Part shown: positions 1-9,021 of the stretch, piece by piece
How positions within the stretch are numbered: the first letter of the stretch is position 1
How the letters are laid out: the number at the start of each line of letters is the position of its first letter
Position numbers and translations under genes: made by a program
Assembly (NCBI GenBank): GCA_017962965.1
Contig: JAGCUI010000024.1
Span: forward strand, 1 to 40,952
DNA: 40,952 nt
DNA from: Treponema sp.
GTDB taxonomy: Bacteria; Spirochaetota; Spirochaetia; Treponematales; Treponemataceae
Direction of reading: 5' to 3'
The notes under the pieces: generated by a model
Told to the model about the DNA's origin: nothing
Seen by the model: the letters and a program-made list of their open reading frames with translations, nothing else
Databases searched by the model: none

Positions 1-2
1 AT

Positions 3-1928
3 GATTCAATTTCTGATTTATACTATATAAAGGCATCTTATCTTGAACACTCAGGCGAAAAAAAGGCAAAAATTCTTGAAACACTTGCCCTTGCTTTTGC
101 AAAAGATAACTGGGTAAAAAATCATAAGCTTGGTGCTCGCGTAATGTATGCAGACTTTTTAACAGAAACAGGTTCTTCCGACAAGGCGCTTGATATTTTA
201 AACGAAAATCCTCTTATTTATTCTGCCGATGCAGAGTTTGTAAGAATCAAAGCTTATTACAGACTTGGAACTCTTGATTCAATCAACATGGCACGCGAAA
301 AGGTTGATGCTTTAAGACGTCTTTATCCAAAGGATGAACGCTTTCCAAAAATCTTTTTTATGTTCGAAACTCTTTTCCTTTTGAATTCAGAACGTGCCGG
401 AATTAAATACGACATTCCTGCAAACGTAAAAAAAATTGCAGCAAATTATATTGCTCTTTTCCCTTCATATAAAAACAAGGATGTAGAAACAGAAATCCAG
501 GCATCCTTCTTTGCAACAGGAGAAACTAAAAATCGTCTTCTTCAGGCTCTTGGCGAAATTGAAAATAAAAACTGTCTTTACGCTTATGCCGCATTAAAGG
601 CCGGGGTTGCATCTGAGGAAAAAGCATATAATCTTTTCTTCCAGAATACAGACAAATATTCACTTTATCTTTTGGAAGCATTTTCAAATCTTATTACAGA
701 TGATTTATTAAAGCAGAATTTAAAAGAACGCCTCACATCTTTTTCTGATACTCTTGTGGTAGATGAAAACCTTGATTTAATCGACGAGCTTATTGTTAAG
801 TACGACAGAGGACGTCCTCAGTATATTTATTACGATGAAAACAATGATGATATTCTTGAGGTTTATGCTGCCTGCGACTTTGGTGTTCCTCTTTCAATTT
901 CATTCGTTTCTCAGAATACAGAGCTTTTGTACGGACTTTATCCTGCTGTTTCAAAGGTTTATCAGAATGATGTAAGGGCTGAATATACTTTTGTTGGGGA
1001 CGGCTACGAATATTCTCCTTTTGAAATGACTGTAAATCCTCCTTTTGCAAACATCGGCTCAGACTTTTATATTCCGTTTATCGATAAAGAATATGTTTGC
1101 CCGGACCGTTACATGCTTATGAAAAAAGCTTCTGCCATGATTGTTCAGACTTATGAAAGGGAAGCTTCTTATGCTAAGTATCTTATTTTAGACGGCGCTC
1201 CAAAGGTAATTTATTTTTCACAGAGCTCTCGCCCGGATGATTCACCTTATGCAATTGCAATGGTTGCAGACGGATTTCCATTTGTAAGATATGTTGATTA
1301 CGATAATGACTCTGTTTATGAAACTTCTGAAACTTACGACACAATCGAAGATGACAGAGTTATTGATGCAGACGAAATGGAAATCATGAAAAAGGTATTC
1401 GGTGATCTTCCTTTGAACGAAAAAATGTATTTGTACAAGGTTCAGATAGACCGCGATGATGATACAAAGCCTGAATTTAGTGAAACTTATCTTGGAAACG
1501 GCGGAAAAATCTGCTCTTGGGATACAGACGGAAATGGAATCTGGGATTATGAATTTATCATCTATCCTGTAAAAGAAGGCGAGCCTCAGATGCAGGATAC
1601 AATCTTTTACGATACAAGCGGTATAGAAATTGTTACTGTAACAGACAGAAACGGCGAACCATACAGAATCACAAAGAATCAGAAAGAGCTTCCTGTGATG
1701 AAGGGTTATGCAAAAAATTATTACTGGATTAATAAAAAGGCCGCAGAAAAGGTTGAAGATAAAATCCGCAGTATCGTTGGTAATGAATTGAACATCGGGG
1801 TTGTGCGCCTTGTTGCAGTTGATGATGTAAGATACAACGTTATTAAGGTTGGAAAAAATATTTACTGTTACGAGCTTCCTCCTTCTGATAACGGACTTAA
1901 GGTAATGACAAAAGAGATTTCAAAATGA
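3..1928 (+). CDS. TPR-like / Asp-rich-loop protein, 5' end outside window
   Basis: The reading frame is open from base 3, so 641 codons are visible and the true start lies upstream; the ATG at 144 is internal. Residues up to about 150 of the visible part are helical and TPR-like (paired helices such as GSSDKALDILNENPL). The second half is beta-rich with acidic loops resembling calcium-binding loops: DENNDDILE, DYDNDSVYE and DTDGNGIWDYE. No catalytic motif was recognised. The stop overlaps the start of the HtrA-like gene (ATGA at 1925-1928), so the two are translationally coupled and the products probably act together in the periplasm or at the outer membrane. Whether it is exported cannot be judged because the N-terminus is missing. 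Function unknown. Confidence 0.85.
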   Translation, partial: DSISDLYYIKASYLEHSGEKKAKILETLALAFAKDNWVKNHKLGARVMYADFLTETGSSDKALDILNENPLIYSADAEFVRIKAYYRLGTLDSINMAREKVDALRRLYPKDERFPKIFFMFETLFLLNSERAGIKYDIPANVKKIAANYIALFPSYKNKDVETEIQASFFATGETKNRLLQALGEIENKNCLYAYAALKAGVASEEKAYNLFFQNTDKYSLYLLEAFSNLITDDLLKQNLKERLTSFSDTLVVDENLDLIDELIVKYDRGRPQYIYYDENNDDILEVYAACDFGVPLSISFVSQNTELLYGLYPAVSKVYQNDVRAEYTFVGDGYEYSPFEMTVNPPFANIGSDFYIPFIDKEYVCPDRYMLMKKASAMIVQTYEREASYAKYLILDGAPKVIYFSQSSRPDDSPYAIAMVADGFPFVRYVDYDNDSVYETSETYDTIEDDRVIDADEMEIMKKVFGDLPLNEKMYLYKVQIDRDDDTKPEFSETYLGNGGKICSWDTDGNGIWDYEFIIYPVKEGEPQMQDTIFYDTSGIEIVTVTDRNGEPYRITKNQKELPVMKGYAKNYYWINKKAAEKVEDKIRSIVGNELNIGVVRLVAVDDVRYNVIKVGKNIYCYELPPSDNGLKVMTKEISK

Positions 1929-3541
1929 TTTTTACTAAAAGACTGCTTACCCCTTGTGCTTTTTTTCTCTTGATTTTTACAGGCTGTAAGTCCATTGCTC
2001 AGCCGGATACTGTTGCCGTTACCCTTGATTACACAAAGGATGATGTTGTAAACAGCGAAATAGAAAATATTAAAAGAATCAAAAAAGATAATCCTGTTCA
2101 GGCTTTGTGGCGTTCAACTTTTTTAAACAGAAAGGATGTTACTGATGAATGTATTTTAGCCGTGCAGGAAGAATTAAAGACAGCAGTTACAAATAAAGAT
2201 TATTTTGAAGCCTATAGATTAATGCGCTCTCTTAAGGCAGTTAATGCTCCGGTTTCTAAAGAATACGAAAAGGCTGTAGACTCTTCTTTTATGAAGGAAG
2301 TTCCGGGTCTTACTCCAGATGAAAAAAGAAAACCTGTTTCTATTACAAATTGTATTAATGCTACAGTTACAATCTGGGTTGATAAGGGCTGGAAGGTAAA
2401 AAACGGAGCTGGTATTGCGGATATAGATATCGGCTCGGGCTTTTTTATCGATAAGAGGGGATACTTAGTTACAAATTATCACGTTATAAAAGACTTTGTA
2501 AATCCTGACTACAAGGGTGCCAAAAAGCTTTATGTAGTTCAGCCTGAAAATACAGAAGAAAAGATTCCTGCCGTTGTTGTGGGTTATGACAGCGCGCTTG
2601 ATTTAGCTTTATTAAAAGTTGAAATTGTTCCCGACTATGTTTTTGAACTTGGTGCCAGCTCTGATTTGGAAATAGGTGATAAAATTTCTGTAATCGGAAC
2701 TCCACTTGGGCTTGAAGGAACTTTAACTTCGGGAATCATCTCTTCTATAAACAGAAAGCTTACAACTATGGGCTCAGTTTTCCAGATTGATGCTGCAGTA
2801 AATTCTGGAAACTCAGGTGGTCCGATGATTGATAAAAACAACAAAGTTCAGGCTATTGTTTTTGCAGGTATGCTTCAGTTTCAGGGCTTAAACTTTGCAA
2901 TTCCGGTTGAATACTTAAAGCAGGAGCTTCCTCTTTTATATAACGGTGGAGAAATCAAACACCCTTGGATTGGTGCGTTCGGTCATGATTTTAAGACAAA
3001 GGGAAAATCAACAGCACTTGAGATTCAGTATGTAATGCCTGGTGGAAGTGCTCATTTTGCAGGACTTAAGGATTCAGATTTAATCCGCGAAATAGACGGT
3101 ATTCCTGTAAAATCACTTGAAGACTTTCAGTATTTAATCTTGACTTATACACCGGGCACAATCGTAGAATGTAAATATGAAACAGCAGACAAGCAGACTA
3201 AGAAAACACTTTTATATTTAGACAAAAGACCTGTTGCTCCTGTAAAGGCATTTTTCCAGAGTGATTTAATGAACGATTCTTTTATTCCTCTTTTTGGAAT
3301 TCAGATGCTTCCTATTAATAACAAAAGCTCTCCTTCATTTACAATTACAAAAATCATTAAGGGTTCGATTGCAGATGAGATGGGATTTTCAAGCGGAGAC
3401 CCTGTTACTGTTCAGGACGTTACCTTTGATGATGAACAAAAGTATGTAATTGTGCGTCTTTATGTAAAAAGAAGATCCAAAGGTTTTCTTGATATCGGCT
3501 TAACAATCGGCGCTTCTTACGATTCCCCATATTATTTTTAA
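1925..3541 (+). CDS. HtrA/DegP-like trypsin-fold serine protease, lipoprotein, with PDZ
   Basis: 538 aa. A signal peptide ends in a lipobox (IFTGC, Cys21), so the protein should be lipidated and face the periplasm. A helical N-terminal region (about 40-140) precedes a trypsin-like domain with a complete triad: His186 in TNYHV, Asp226 in ALDLALLKV and Ser297 in GNSGGP. A PDZ domain follows at about 350-425, beginning near PGGSAHFAGL, and a second PDZ-like segment lies at about 455-530. HtrA proteases degrade or refold damaged envelope proteins; the PDZ binds exposed C-termini. The extra N-terminal domain and the lipid anchor differ from textbook DegP. Start ATG overlaps the preceding stop by 4 nt. 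lepA begins 24 bp downstream. Confidence 0.93.
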   Translation: MIFTKRLLTPCAFFLLIFTGCKSIAQPDTVAVTLDYTKDDVVNSEIENIKRIKKDNPVQALWRSTFLNRKDVTDECILAVQEELKTAVTNKDYFEAYRLMRSLKAVNAPVSKEYEKAVDSSFMKEVPGLTPDEKRKPVSITNCINATVTIWVDKGWKVKNGAGIADIDIGSGFFIDKRGYLVTNYHVIKDFVNPDYKGAKKLYVVQPENTEEKIPAVVVGYDSALDLALLKVEIVPDYVFELGASSDLEIGDKISVIGTPLGLEGTLTSGIISSINRKLTTMGSVFQIDAAVNSGNSGGPMIDKNNKVQAIVFAGMLQFQGLNFAIPVEYLKQELPLLYNGGEIKHPWIGAFGHDFKTKGKSTALEIQYVMPGGSAHFAGLKDSDLIREIDGIPVKSLEDFQYLILTYTPGTIVECKYETADKQTKKTLLYLDKRPVAPVKAFFQSDLMNDSFIPLFGIQMLPINNKSSPSFTITKIIKGSIADEMGFSSGDPVTVQDVTFDDEQKYVIVRLYVKRRSKGFLDIGLTIGASYDSPYYF

Positions 3542-3552
3542 TGATTTTCTGA

Positions 3553-3558
3553 TACAAT
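3553..3558 (+). promoter_or_regulatory. putative -10 box of lepA, leaderless spacing
   Basis: TACAAT ends 7 nt before the lepA ATG, which would put the transcription start at or next to the start codon. No convincing -35 lies 16-18 bp upstream and no Shine-Dalgarno is present. Alone this could be chance; it matches the spacing seen at several other genes in the window. Confidence 0.4.
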
Positions 3559-3565
3559 ATAAGAC

Positions 3566-5371
3566 ATGACAGAGATGAAATATAAACGCAACTTTTGTAT
3601 TGTTGCACATATCGACCACGGAAAATCAACCTTATCCGACAGACTCATTCAAAAGGCTAAAATTATCGACGACCGCAAAATGATGAATCAAATCCTTGAT
3701 AATATGGATATTGAGCGTGAACGCGGTATTACAATTAAAAGTCAGGCTGTAACAATTCCTTATCATGCAAAGGACGGCCACGACTACGAATTAAACTTTG
3801 TAGACACTCCGGGACACGTAGACTTTAGTTATGAAGTTTCAAGAGCAATTGCTTCGTGCGAGGGAGCCCTTCTTTTAGTAGATGCAACCCAGGGTGTAGA
3901 AAGTCAGACTGTTTCTAATATGTACATGGCACTGGAACACGACTTAACTATGGTTCCGGTTATTAATAAAATCGACCTTGCTTCTGCAGACATTGAATCG
4001 TGCAAAACTCAGATTGATAATGAGCTTGGACTTGATTCAAGTGATGCTATGTGTGTTTCTGCAAAAACCGGAGAAGGCATAGATGAGCTTATGGAAGCAA
4101 TTGTTACAAAGTTTCCGCCTCCAAACGGAGATCCAAACGGAAAGCTTGCAGCATTGATTTTCGACTGCCACTATGACGTTTACCGCGGAGTAGTTGTTCA
4201 TGTTCGTGTAATGGAAGGAAGACTTAAAACCGGCGACCTTATTAAAATGATGAGTAGCGGCCGTGAGTACAAGGTTGAACAGTGCGGTATCTTTAAAATC
4301 AATTACGAAGAAACAGGCGTCCTTGAAGCAGGGGACGTTGGATATATTATCTCTGGTCTTAAAACTGTAAGTGATGTAAAGGTTGGTGATACAATTACCT
4401 CTGTTGAAAACGGTATTACAGAACCGCTTCCTGGTTTTAAGGAAGTTAAGCCTGTTGTTTATTCTTCAATCTATCCAATGGATTCAAATGATTACGAAGA
4501 ATTAAAAGATAGCATGGAAAAATTAAAGCTCAATGATGCAAGTCTTGTTTACGAAAAAGATAATTCGCTTGCTTTGGGAAACGGTTTCCGCTGCGGATTT
4601 TTGGGACTCTTGCATCTCGAAATTATTCAGGAACGTCTTGAACGAGACTTTGACCAGGCTGTAATCTTTACCGCTCCAAGTGTACGCTACATGCTCCATC
4701 TTCAAAACGGCGAAGACATGTATATTGATAATCCTTCGGAATATCCACAGGGACGCATTCATGATGCAGAAGAACCTTATATTAAGGCAAGCATCATTAC
4801 TCCTGCAGAATACCTTGGTTCAATCATGGCCCTCTGTACCGAAAAGCGCGGAGCTCAGACCAACATGCAGTATCTTGATACAAAGCGCGTAGAACTCACA
4901 TACGAAATGCCTCTTGCAGAAGTTCTCTTTGATTTTTACGACAGACTTAAAAGCTACAGCCGGGGTTATGCATCCTTTGATTATGAAGTAATCGGCTACA
5001 GGGCAACAGACCTTGTAAAAGTTGATATTTTGATTAACAGTAAGCCGGTTGATGCTCTTTCTTTATTAACCTTCCGTCAGAATGCGGTAGACAGAGCCAG
5101 AAAGGTTTGCGAACGTCTTAAGGGAGAAATTGCACGCCAGCAGTTTAAGGTTGCAATTCAGGGTGCCATTGGCGGACAGATTATTGCCCGCGAAACAGTT
5201 AATCCTGTTCGTAAGGACGTTCTTGCAAAATGTTATGGAGGGGACATTACCCGTAAGCGTAAGCTTTTGGAAAAGCAGAAGGAAGGTAAAAAGCGCATGA
5301 AGATGATTGGCGACGTAGAATTGCCTCAGAGTGCCTTCCTCGCCGTCCTCAAAGAAAACGAGGATGAATAG
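3566..5371 (+). CDS. lepA: elongation factor 4 (LepA), ribosome back-translocation GTPase
   Basis: 601 aa, the normal LepA length. The translational GTPase motifs are intact: AHIDHGKS (residues 14-21, P-loop), DTPGHVDF (G3 with the catalytic His) and NKIDL (G4). The C-terminal LepA-specific part is present and ends with the KRKLLEKQKEGKKRMK basic segment typical of the family. EF4 binds stalled or mis-translocated ribosomes and moves tRNAs back. ATG 3566 was chosen over the in-frame ATG 3575 because a TACAAT box ends 7 nt before it, but no SD separates the two and N-terminal MTEM adds only three residues. It may also be read from the upstream protease operon. Confidence 0.97.
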   Translation: MTEMKYKRNFCIVAHIDHGKSTLSDRLIQKAKIIDDRKMMNQILDNMDIERERGITIKSQAVTIPYHAKDGHDYELNFVDTPGHVDFSYEVSRAIASCEGALLLVDATQGVESQTVSNMYMALEHDLTMVPVINKIDLASADIESCKTQIDNELGLDSSDAMCVSAKTGEGIDELMEAIVTKFPPPNGDPNGKLAALIFDCHYDVYRGVVVHVRVMEGRLKTGDLIKMMSSGREYKVEQCGIFKINYEETGVLEAGDVGYIISGLKTVSDVKVGDTITSVENGITEPLPGFKEVKPVVYSSIYPMDSNDYEELKDSMEKLKLNDASLVYEKDNSLALGNGFRCGFLGLLHLEIIQERLERDFDQAVIFTAPSVRYMLHLQNGEDMYIDNPSEYPQGRIHDAEEPYIKASIITPAEYLGSIMALCTEKRGAQTNMQYLDTKRVELTYEMPLAEVLFDFYDRLKSYSRGYASFDYEVIGYRATDLVKVDILINSKPVDALSLLTFRQNAVDRARKVCERLKGEIARQQFKVAIQGAIGGQIIARETVNPVRKDVLAKCYGGDITRKRKLLEKQKEGKKRMKMIGDVELPQSAFLAVLKENEDE

Positions 5372-5378
5372 TTCGCTC

Positions 5379-5476
5379 CTCGCAATGCCGAAAGATTCCT
5401 GTCATTGCGAGCCGAAGAATCTCCGTCATTGCGAGCCGAAGAATCTCCGTCATTGCGAGCCGAAGGCGCGGCAATC
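5379..5476. repeat. tandem and inverted CATTGCGAG repeats between convergent genes
   Basis: A 24-bp unit (GTCATTGCGAGCCGAAGAAT plus CTCC) occurs at 5401-5424 and 5425-5448, with a third partial copy from 5449 running into GGCGCGGCAATCC. An inverted copy of the core, CTCGCAATG, lies at 5379-5387, so the transcript can fold into a hairpin. Related CATTGCGAG...GCAATC palindromic repeats are scattered in many bacterial genomes. It sits exactly between the 3' ends of lepA and the DUF115 gene and may be the only terminator-like structure there. Confidence 0.8.
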
Positions 5477-5482
5477 CATTTA

Positions 5483-7135
5483 CTACTCAATCGCTTTTAA
5501 AAAGAAATCTATCTCCGTTCGCACGCGGTTTAAAAACGACTGGTTATAATCGGTGCGGTGGGCGTCTGCAAAGTGAAGGTACAGGTATTCGCGGTTTTCC
5601 AAAAGGGTTTTAAGCTCTTTTAATGCTTCTTCCTTACTAAGCTTTTCAAACTCTCCCTTGCCTGTAAGTAAATCGCGGATTTTATAAAGAGCTTTTTTTT
5701 CTTCTTCAAGATAGTTTTGAATATCCTGTGTTTCTTTGTTTGAATAAAGCGCGGTTTTAATTTCTTTTTTTGCTGCCATAGGAAAATCTTCTTTTCCCGG
5801 TTCTTTATGAGGCAGCTTTAATAAAAGGCCTGTGCTTGATGCGTCGAACACATTTTTTTCTGAATTAAAAAGATTATTAAAAAGCTTTGCATAACTTTCT
5901 AAAACTTGGGTTGTAATTACAGGTTTCTGGTTTTTGCCGTTTGTTTTAATTGACCCCTGGCTAAAGCTTGAATTGTAGTTTTCAATAGGAATGAGGCGGT
6001 TATGAAGTGCAAGGCGGTTTAAGTGAGCCATGGTTCCGTTTGCATGGGTTTTTCCAACCGAGTATGAAAAATCAAGACCGTAGATAAAAACCGGAACATT
6101 TTCATCTTTTCTGAATTTAAGGGCATAGTATAAAAGAGTTAATCCTACTGAACCAAATGGTGCGTTTCCCGGCGGCATAAAGCTTTGGTCTAAAAGATTG
6201 TCGAGGAATTTTGTTTTTGAATAAACTGTTGTAAAAAATGAAATACGCTCTTTTTCTTTAAGACGAGAAAGACCTGGCACAGAAGAAAGACCTGCAAACA
6301 CATGGCATTTATTTTTTAGAGTCCCTGTAAACGCTTTTAAAATTACACTTTGAGCTTCTTCTATAAAAACTCCGTCTGGCTGGAGACCGGCTTTTAAAAG
6401 AGGGCGCAGGGCTGTATCGGCACACAAAATGTACGAGCGTTGAGCCAAAGGCTTAATCTTTTTTATTCCTTCTTCCAAGCTTTCACCGGCTCCAAAAATT
6501 ACAATCGGGTTTTCAAGCTTATTAAACCAGGAGGTAATAGGGCAGGTGGCAGAAAGTATTTTTAAGTTTTTAAAAAGGTCTTGAGAAAAGCGTCTTCCAA
6601 ACTTTGTGAGTGTGATTCTGTTTTTCCAGAAGGTCATGATGGAAGAAGAAGCAAAGGCGTAAATCTGATTATAAAGATTCTGGTTAAAAGTTATTCCCGC
6701 AGAAAAATCTATTCTTACAATGCGTTTAAAAGTTCCCGCCGGCGGGAGTGTGATCCCGGATTTTAGTGTAAAAGAAGGCTCTTGTAAAATTTCAGGTAAG
6801 CTTAATGCTTCATCCTTAGTTATAAAAGAAAAATTTTTTATTGAATTAAATGCATCCTGTGTTTGTTCAAAAGCATATAACTCATCTTCGAGCTCGCAGG
6901 CAAGCATAAAACAGTCGTCGGTTAATTTAGCGCTTAATTCATTTAGTCCGTACGAAAGAACAGGGGAGCAGCACAAAAATAAGGTGCCCGGTAAAACTGC
7001 AGTTGAATTTATTAGATTTAAGATTTCTCTTGAAGGGTTATATTTAGAATAGAGGTATTTTTCCTGATATAAGACAGAAAAGCCCTGTGAGGTTTGAATC
7101 AGACAGGGCTTTTTGTTATTAGAAATAGTTTCCAA
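5483..7135 (-). CDS. DUF115 / MptE-like (6-hydroxymethylpterin pyrophosphokinase-fold) protein
   Basis: 550 aa, no signal peptide. The central region contains the DUF115/MptE signature: IVIFGAGESLEEGI (about 211-224), then ADTALRPLL and GLQPDGVFIE, a Rossmann-like nucleotide-binding fold. Related proteins in spirochaetes and flagellated bacteria are often linked to flagellin or surface glycosylation (Maf-like), but no such partner is nearby, so the substrate is unknown. The only available start is a TTG (7135) without a good Shine-Dalgarno; the first ATG lies about 76 codons later and would remove the conserved YLYSKYNPSREI block. The start overlaps the SurA-like gene by 17 nt, suggesting read-through translation. 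A hairpin sits within its first codons. Confidence 0.8.
   Translation of the reverse strand: METISNNKKPCLIQTSQGFSVLYQEKYLYSKYNPSREILNLINSTAVLPGTLFLCCSPVLSYGLNELSAKLTDDCFMLACELEDELYAFEQTQDAFNSIKNFSFITKDEALSLPEILQEPSFTLKSGITLPPAGTFKRIVRIDFSAGITFNQNLYNQIYAFASSSIMTFWKNRITLTKFGRRFSQDLFKNLKILSATCPITSWFNKLENPIVIFGAGESLEEGIKKIKPLAQRSYILCADTALRPLLKAGLQPDGVFIEEAQSVILKAFTGTLKNKCHVFAGLSSVPGLSRLKEKERISFFTTVYSKTKFLDNLLDQSFMPPGNAPFGSVGLTLLYYALKFRKDENVPVFIYGLDFSYSVGKTHANGTMAHLNRLALHNRLIPIENYNSSFSQGSIKTNGKNQKPVITTQVLESYAKLFNNLFNSEKNVFDASSTGLLLKLPHKEPGKEDFPMAAKKEIKTALYSNKETQDIQNYLEEEKKALYKIRDLLTGKGEFEKLSKEEALKELKTLLENREYLYLHFADAHRTDYNQSFLNRVRTEIDFFLKAIE
7081..7110 (-). other. terminator-like hairpin inside the 5' end of the DUF115 gene
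   Basis: AGCCCTGT at 7103-7110 and ACAGGGCT at 7081-7088 (minus-strand reading) form a perfect 8-bp stem with a 14-nt loop, followed by TTTCTGTC. It starts nine bases past the stop of the SurA-like gene and covers about codons 9-18 of the next gene. It could be a partial terminator or attenuator between the two. Confidence 0.55.
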
Positions 7136-8600
7136 AGTAATTATCTGGGATATCTGTTTTTTCGTCGTTCATGATATCTACGATAATAGACTGATTGTCG
7201 TAGTTTGCAACCATCATCTGCTTAAGCTGTAATTCAAATGTTTTGTCGCTTTCAGAAGCTTCTTCTTCCGGTGCTTTGTCGTCTGTGTACTGAAGAACTA
7301 AAACATAACCGAAAGACTTTGTATCTGTAGCATTGATTGGTTCAGAGATTTCACCTTTTTTGAGTGAGAATGCAACCTTGTAGAATTCTTCGTTTGAAGC
7401 TGCTGTAGAAAGTCCTGTGATTGATGTATCAACTGAATCGAACAATGCAACTCCACCGTAGTTTACAGGGAAGGCTGGAATAGAAGCTTTTTCTACACCG
7501 TTTTTAGTACATGCTGCATCAAAAGAAGTTGCAGCTGCATCAGCTTTGAATTTTTTTGCAAGGGCTGTAAAGTAATCTTCGATATATGTTTTTTCGTAAG
7601 AATACATGTAATCCTTTACAGAGTTGAATTCATCTTCTGAAGCAAGGCTTGTGTCAATCTGTTTTGTATCTGCATCCTTTTTGATGATTGCCCAGTCGCC
7701 GTAGAAGTTGAATGGTTTTGAAGTTTTTCCAACTGCAAGGTCATCAAAAATAGAAATGTCTTCTTTGTTTTCAAGTCTCATTTCTACCTTATAGCGCTGT
7801 GTGAAAGAACCTTTTCCATCAGATGTTGCTGTTGCCTTAATGTTTTCTTTGCTCAACAAAACTTCATCAAATGTGATTTCACCTTTTTCAAGCTTGTCTG
7901 CATATTTAGTAGCTGTTTTTTCTGAATCAAATGTTGCAATAGAGTAGTCGAAAATATCGAACTTGGCTTTATTTGGTTCAAGCCATTTTACGATTTCTTC
8001 TTTTGGGAAGTTTGATTTATCGAATGCTACAAAATCAAAGCTTCTTTTATCCTGATCAAGTTGTTCATAAAAATCAAATTCTGCTGTTGAAGTTTTAGCA
8101 CCAAAAATTGATTTTCCTTTGTAAACATCCTTTGCAGAAGATGCAGCGTAAGGATTTGAGCTTGGTGGAAGAAGGTCTTCTGTAATAACCTGTGTGTAAA
8201 GACTCTGTGTGAAAGATTTAGACATAGATTCGATTACTGAAGGTTCAGCCATTCTGAATTTTGATTTTGAAAAGTTTCCGTTTTCGTCTGTGAACTGTTT
8301 GCGGATGTAGTAATTTACAGTTTCTTTTGGAACAACATAGCCGCTCTGTTTAGCCATATCTTCAAAAGCATAATCTCTTACTGTATTCTGAATTGCCTGC
8401 TGGAAATTCTGTGTCTGCTGATAGTATGCTGCAAACTGAGAATCGCGGTCTGTACGAATTTCGCGTCCATTATATTTTCCAAGAACATCTGGTTCATTAT
8501 TTACTGTTGAACCCAATGTTGAAGGCAATACAAATGCAATGAATGAAATAATGAGAATCACGATGGATCCTACTGTTGTAAAAAGTGCACCTTTTTTCAT
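7119..8600 (-). CDS. SurA/PpiD-like anchored periplasmic foldase
   Basis: 493 aa. A single N-terminal membrane segment (about residues 6-30) anchors a long helical periplasmic part beginning VLGKYNGREI, the motif that opens SurA_N/PpiD domains. QFAAYYQQTQNFQQAIQ and following helices fit the chaperone domain. The parvulin region after about residue 220 is recognisable only by pattern (FSLKKGEISEPI resembles the parvulin LKvGEiSePv strand), so isomerase activity is uncertain. Proteins of this type assist folding of exported and outer-membrane proteins. The start is preceded by AAGGA at a 9-nt spacing and by a TTGACA/TAAAAT promoter. First gene of a two-gene unit with the DUF115 gene. Confidence 0.85.
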   Translation of the reverse strand: MKKGALFTTVGSIVILIISFIAFVLPSTLGSTVNNEPDVLGKYNGREIRTDRDSQFAAYYQQTQNFQQAIQNTVRDYAFEDMAKQSGYVVPKETVNYYIRKQFTDENGNFSKSKFRMAEPSVIESMSKSFTQSLYTQVITEDLLPPSSNPYAASSAKDVYKGKSIFGAKTSTAEFDFYEQLDQDKRSFDFVAFDKSNFPKEEIVKWLEPNKAKFDIFDYSIATFDSEKTATKYADKLEKGEITFDEVLLSKENIKATATSDGKGSFTQRYKVEMRLENKEDISIFDDLAVGKTSKPFNFYGDWAIIKKDADTKQIDTSLASEDEFNSVKDYMYSYEKTYIEDYFTALAKKFKADAAATSFDAACTKNGVEKASIPAFPVNYGGVALFDSVDTSITGLSTAASNEEFYKVAFSLKKGEISEPINATDTKSFGYVLVLQYTDDKAPEEEASESDKTFELQLKQMMVANYDNQSIIVDIMNDEKTDIPDNYFGNYF

Positions 8601-8641
8601 ATAAATTATTCCTTATATAATAGTTTGTTAAATAATAGATA

Positions 8642-8670
8642 ATTTTAACATACCAGGGTATTGGTGTCAA
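8642..8670 (-). promoter_or_regulatory. promoter of the SurA-like gene with an internal dyad
   Basis: On the minus strand TTGACA (8665-8670), a 17-bp spacer and TAAAAT (8642-8647) make a strong sigma-70-type promoter with a leader of about 35 nt. The spacer carries the inverted repeat ACCA-N6-TGGT, a possible operator. Confidence 0.7.
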
Positions 8671-8704
8671 TGTAACAAACAGGCATTCAGCTAAATAAAA
8701 AAAA

Positions 8705-8732
8705 TTGCTTTTAATTTTCTGTGTGATATACT
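8705..8732 (+). promoter_or_regulatory. promoter of the small membrane protein gene
   Basis: TTGCTT (8705-8710), 16 bp, then TATACT (8727-8732) preceded by TG in the extended -10 position (TGATATACT). The predicted leader is about 27 nt and contains the Shine-Dalgarno CTGGAGG. Confidence 0.65.
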
Positions 8733-8765
8733 TTTAAATATCTATATTAGCTGGAGGTTTAATTA

Positions 8766-8987
8766 ATGGCTGGTAAGAAAGATTACTTTGGAATGGGATG
8801 GTTAGTAAGCGTTATTCTTGCAATTATTCCAGTAACTTCATGGATTTTAGGAGTAGCTACACGTATTAACGAAGGAAAAATCGTAGCAGGTCTTTTAAGA
8901 CTCTTCCTCGGATGGAATATCATCTGGTTCCTCGATTTAATCTGTATGATTTTCTCAAAGAAAATTTTCAGAATCCTTTCCATCTAA
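8766..8987 (+). CDS. small two-helix membrane protein
   Basis: 73 aa with two hydrophobic segments (about 11-30 and 42-62) separated by a short polar turn TRINEGK. A good Shine-Dalgarno GGAGG lies 10 nt before the ATG and the gene has its own promoter, so expression is well supported. The sequence matches a type of small conserved membrane protein found widely in gut bacteria (MAGKKDYFGMGW start), but no function is known to me. It is a single-gene unit between divergent and convergent neighbours. Confidence 0.8.
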   Translation: MAGKKDYFGMGWLVSVILAIIPVTSWILGVATRINEGKIVAGLLRLFLGWNIIWFLDLICMIFSKKIFRILSI

Positions 8988-9021
8988 GTTCAGATTAATC
9001 AAACCTATAAAAAAAGTTTAA

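Noticed and set aside
8988..9021. Terminator between the small membrane gene and ddl
   Set aside because: AATCAAAC/GTTTAATT has a mismatch, a long loop and no T-run on either strand.
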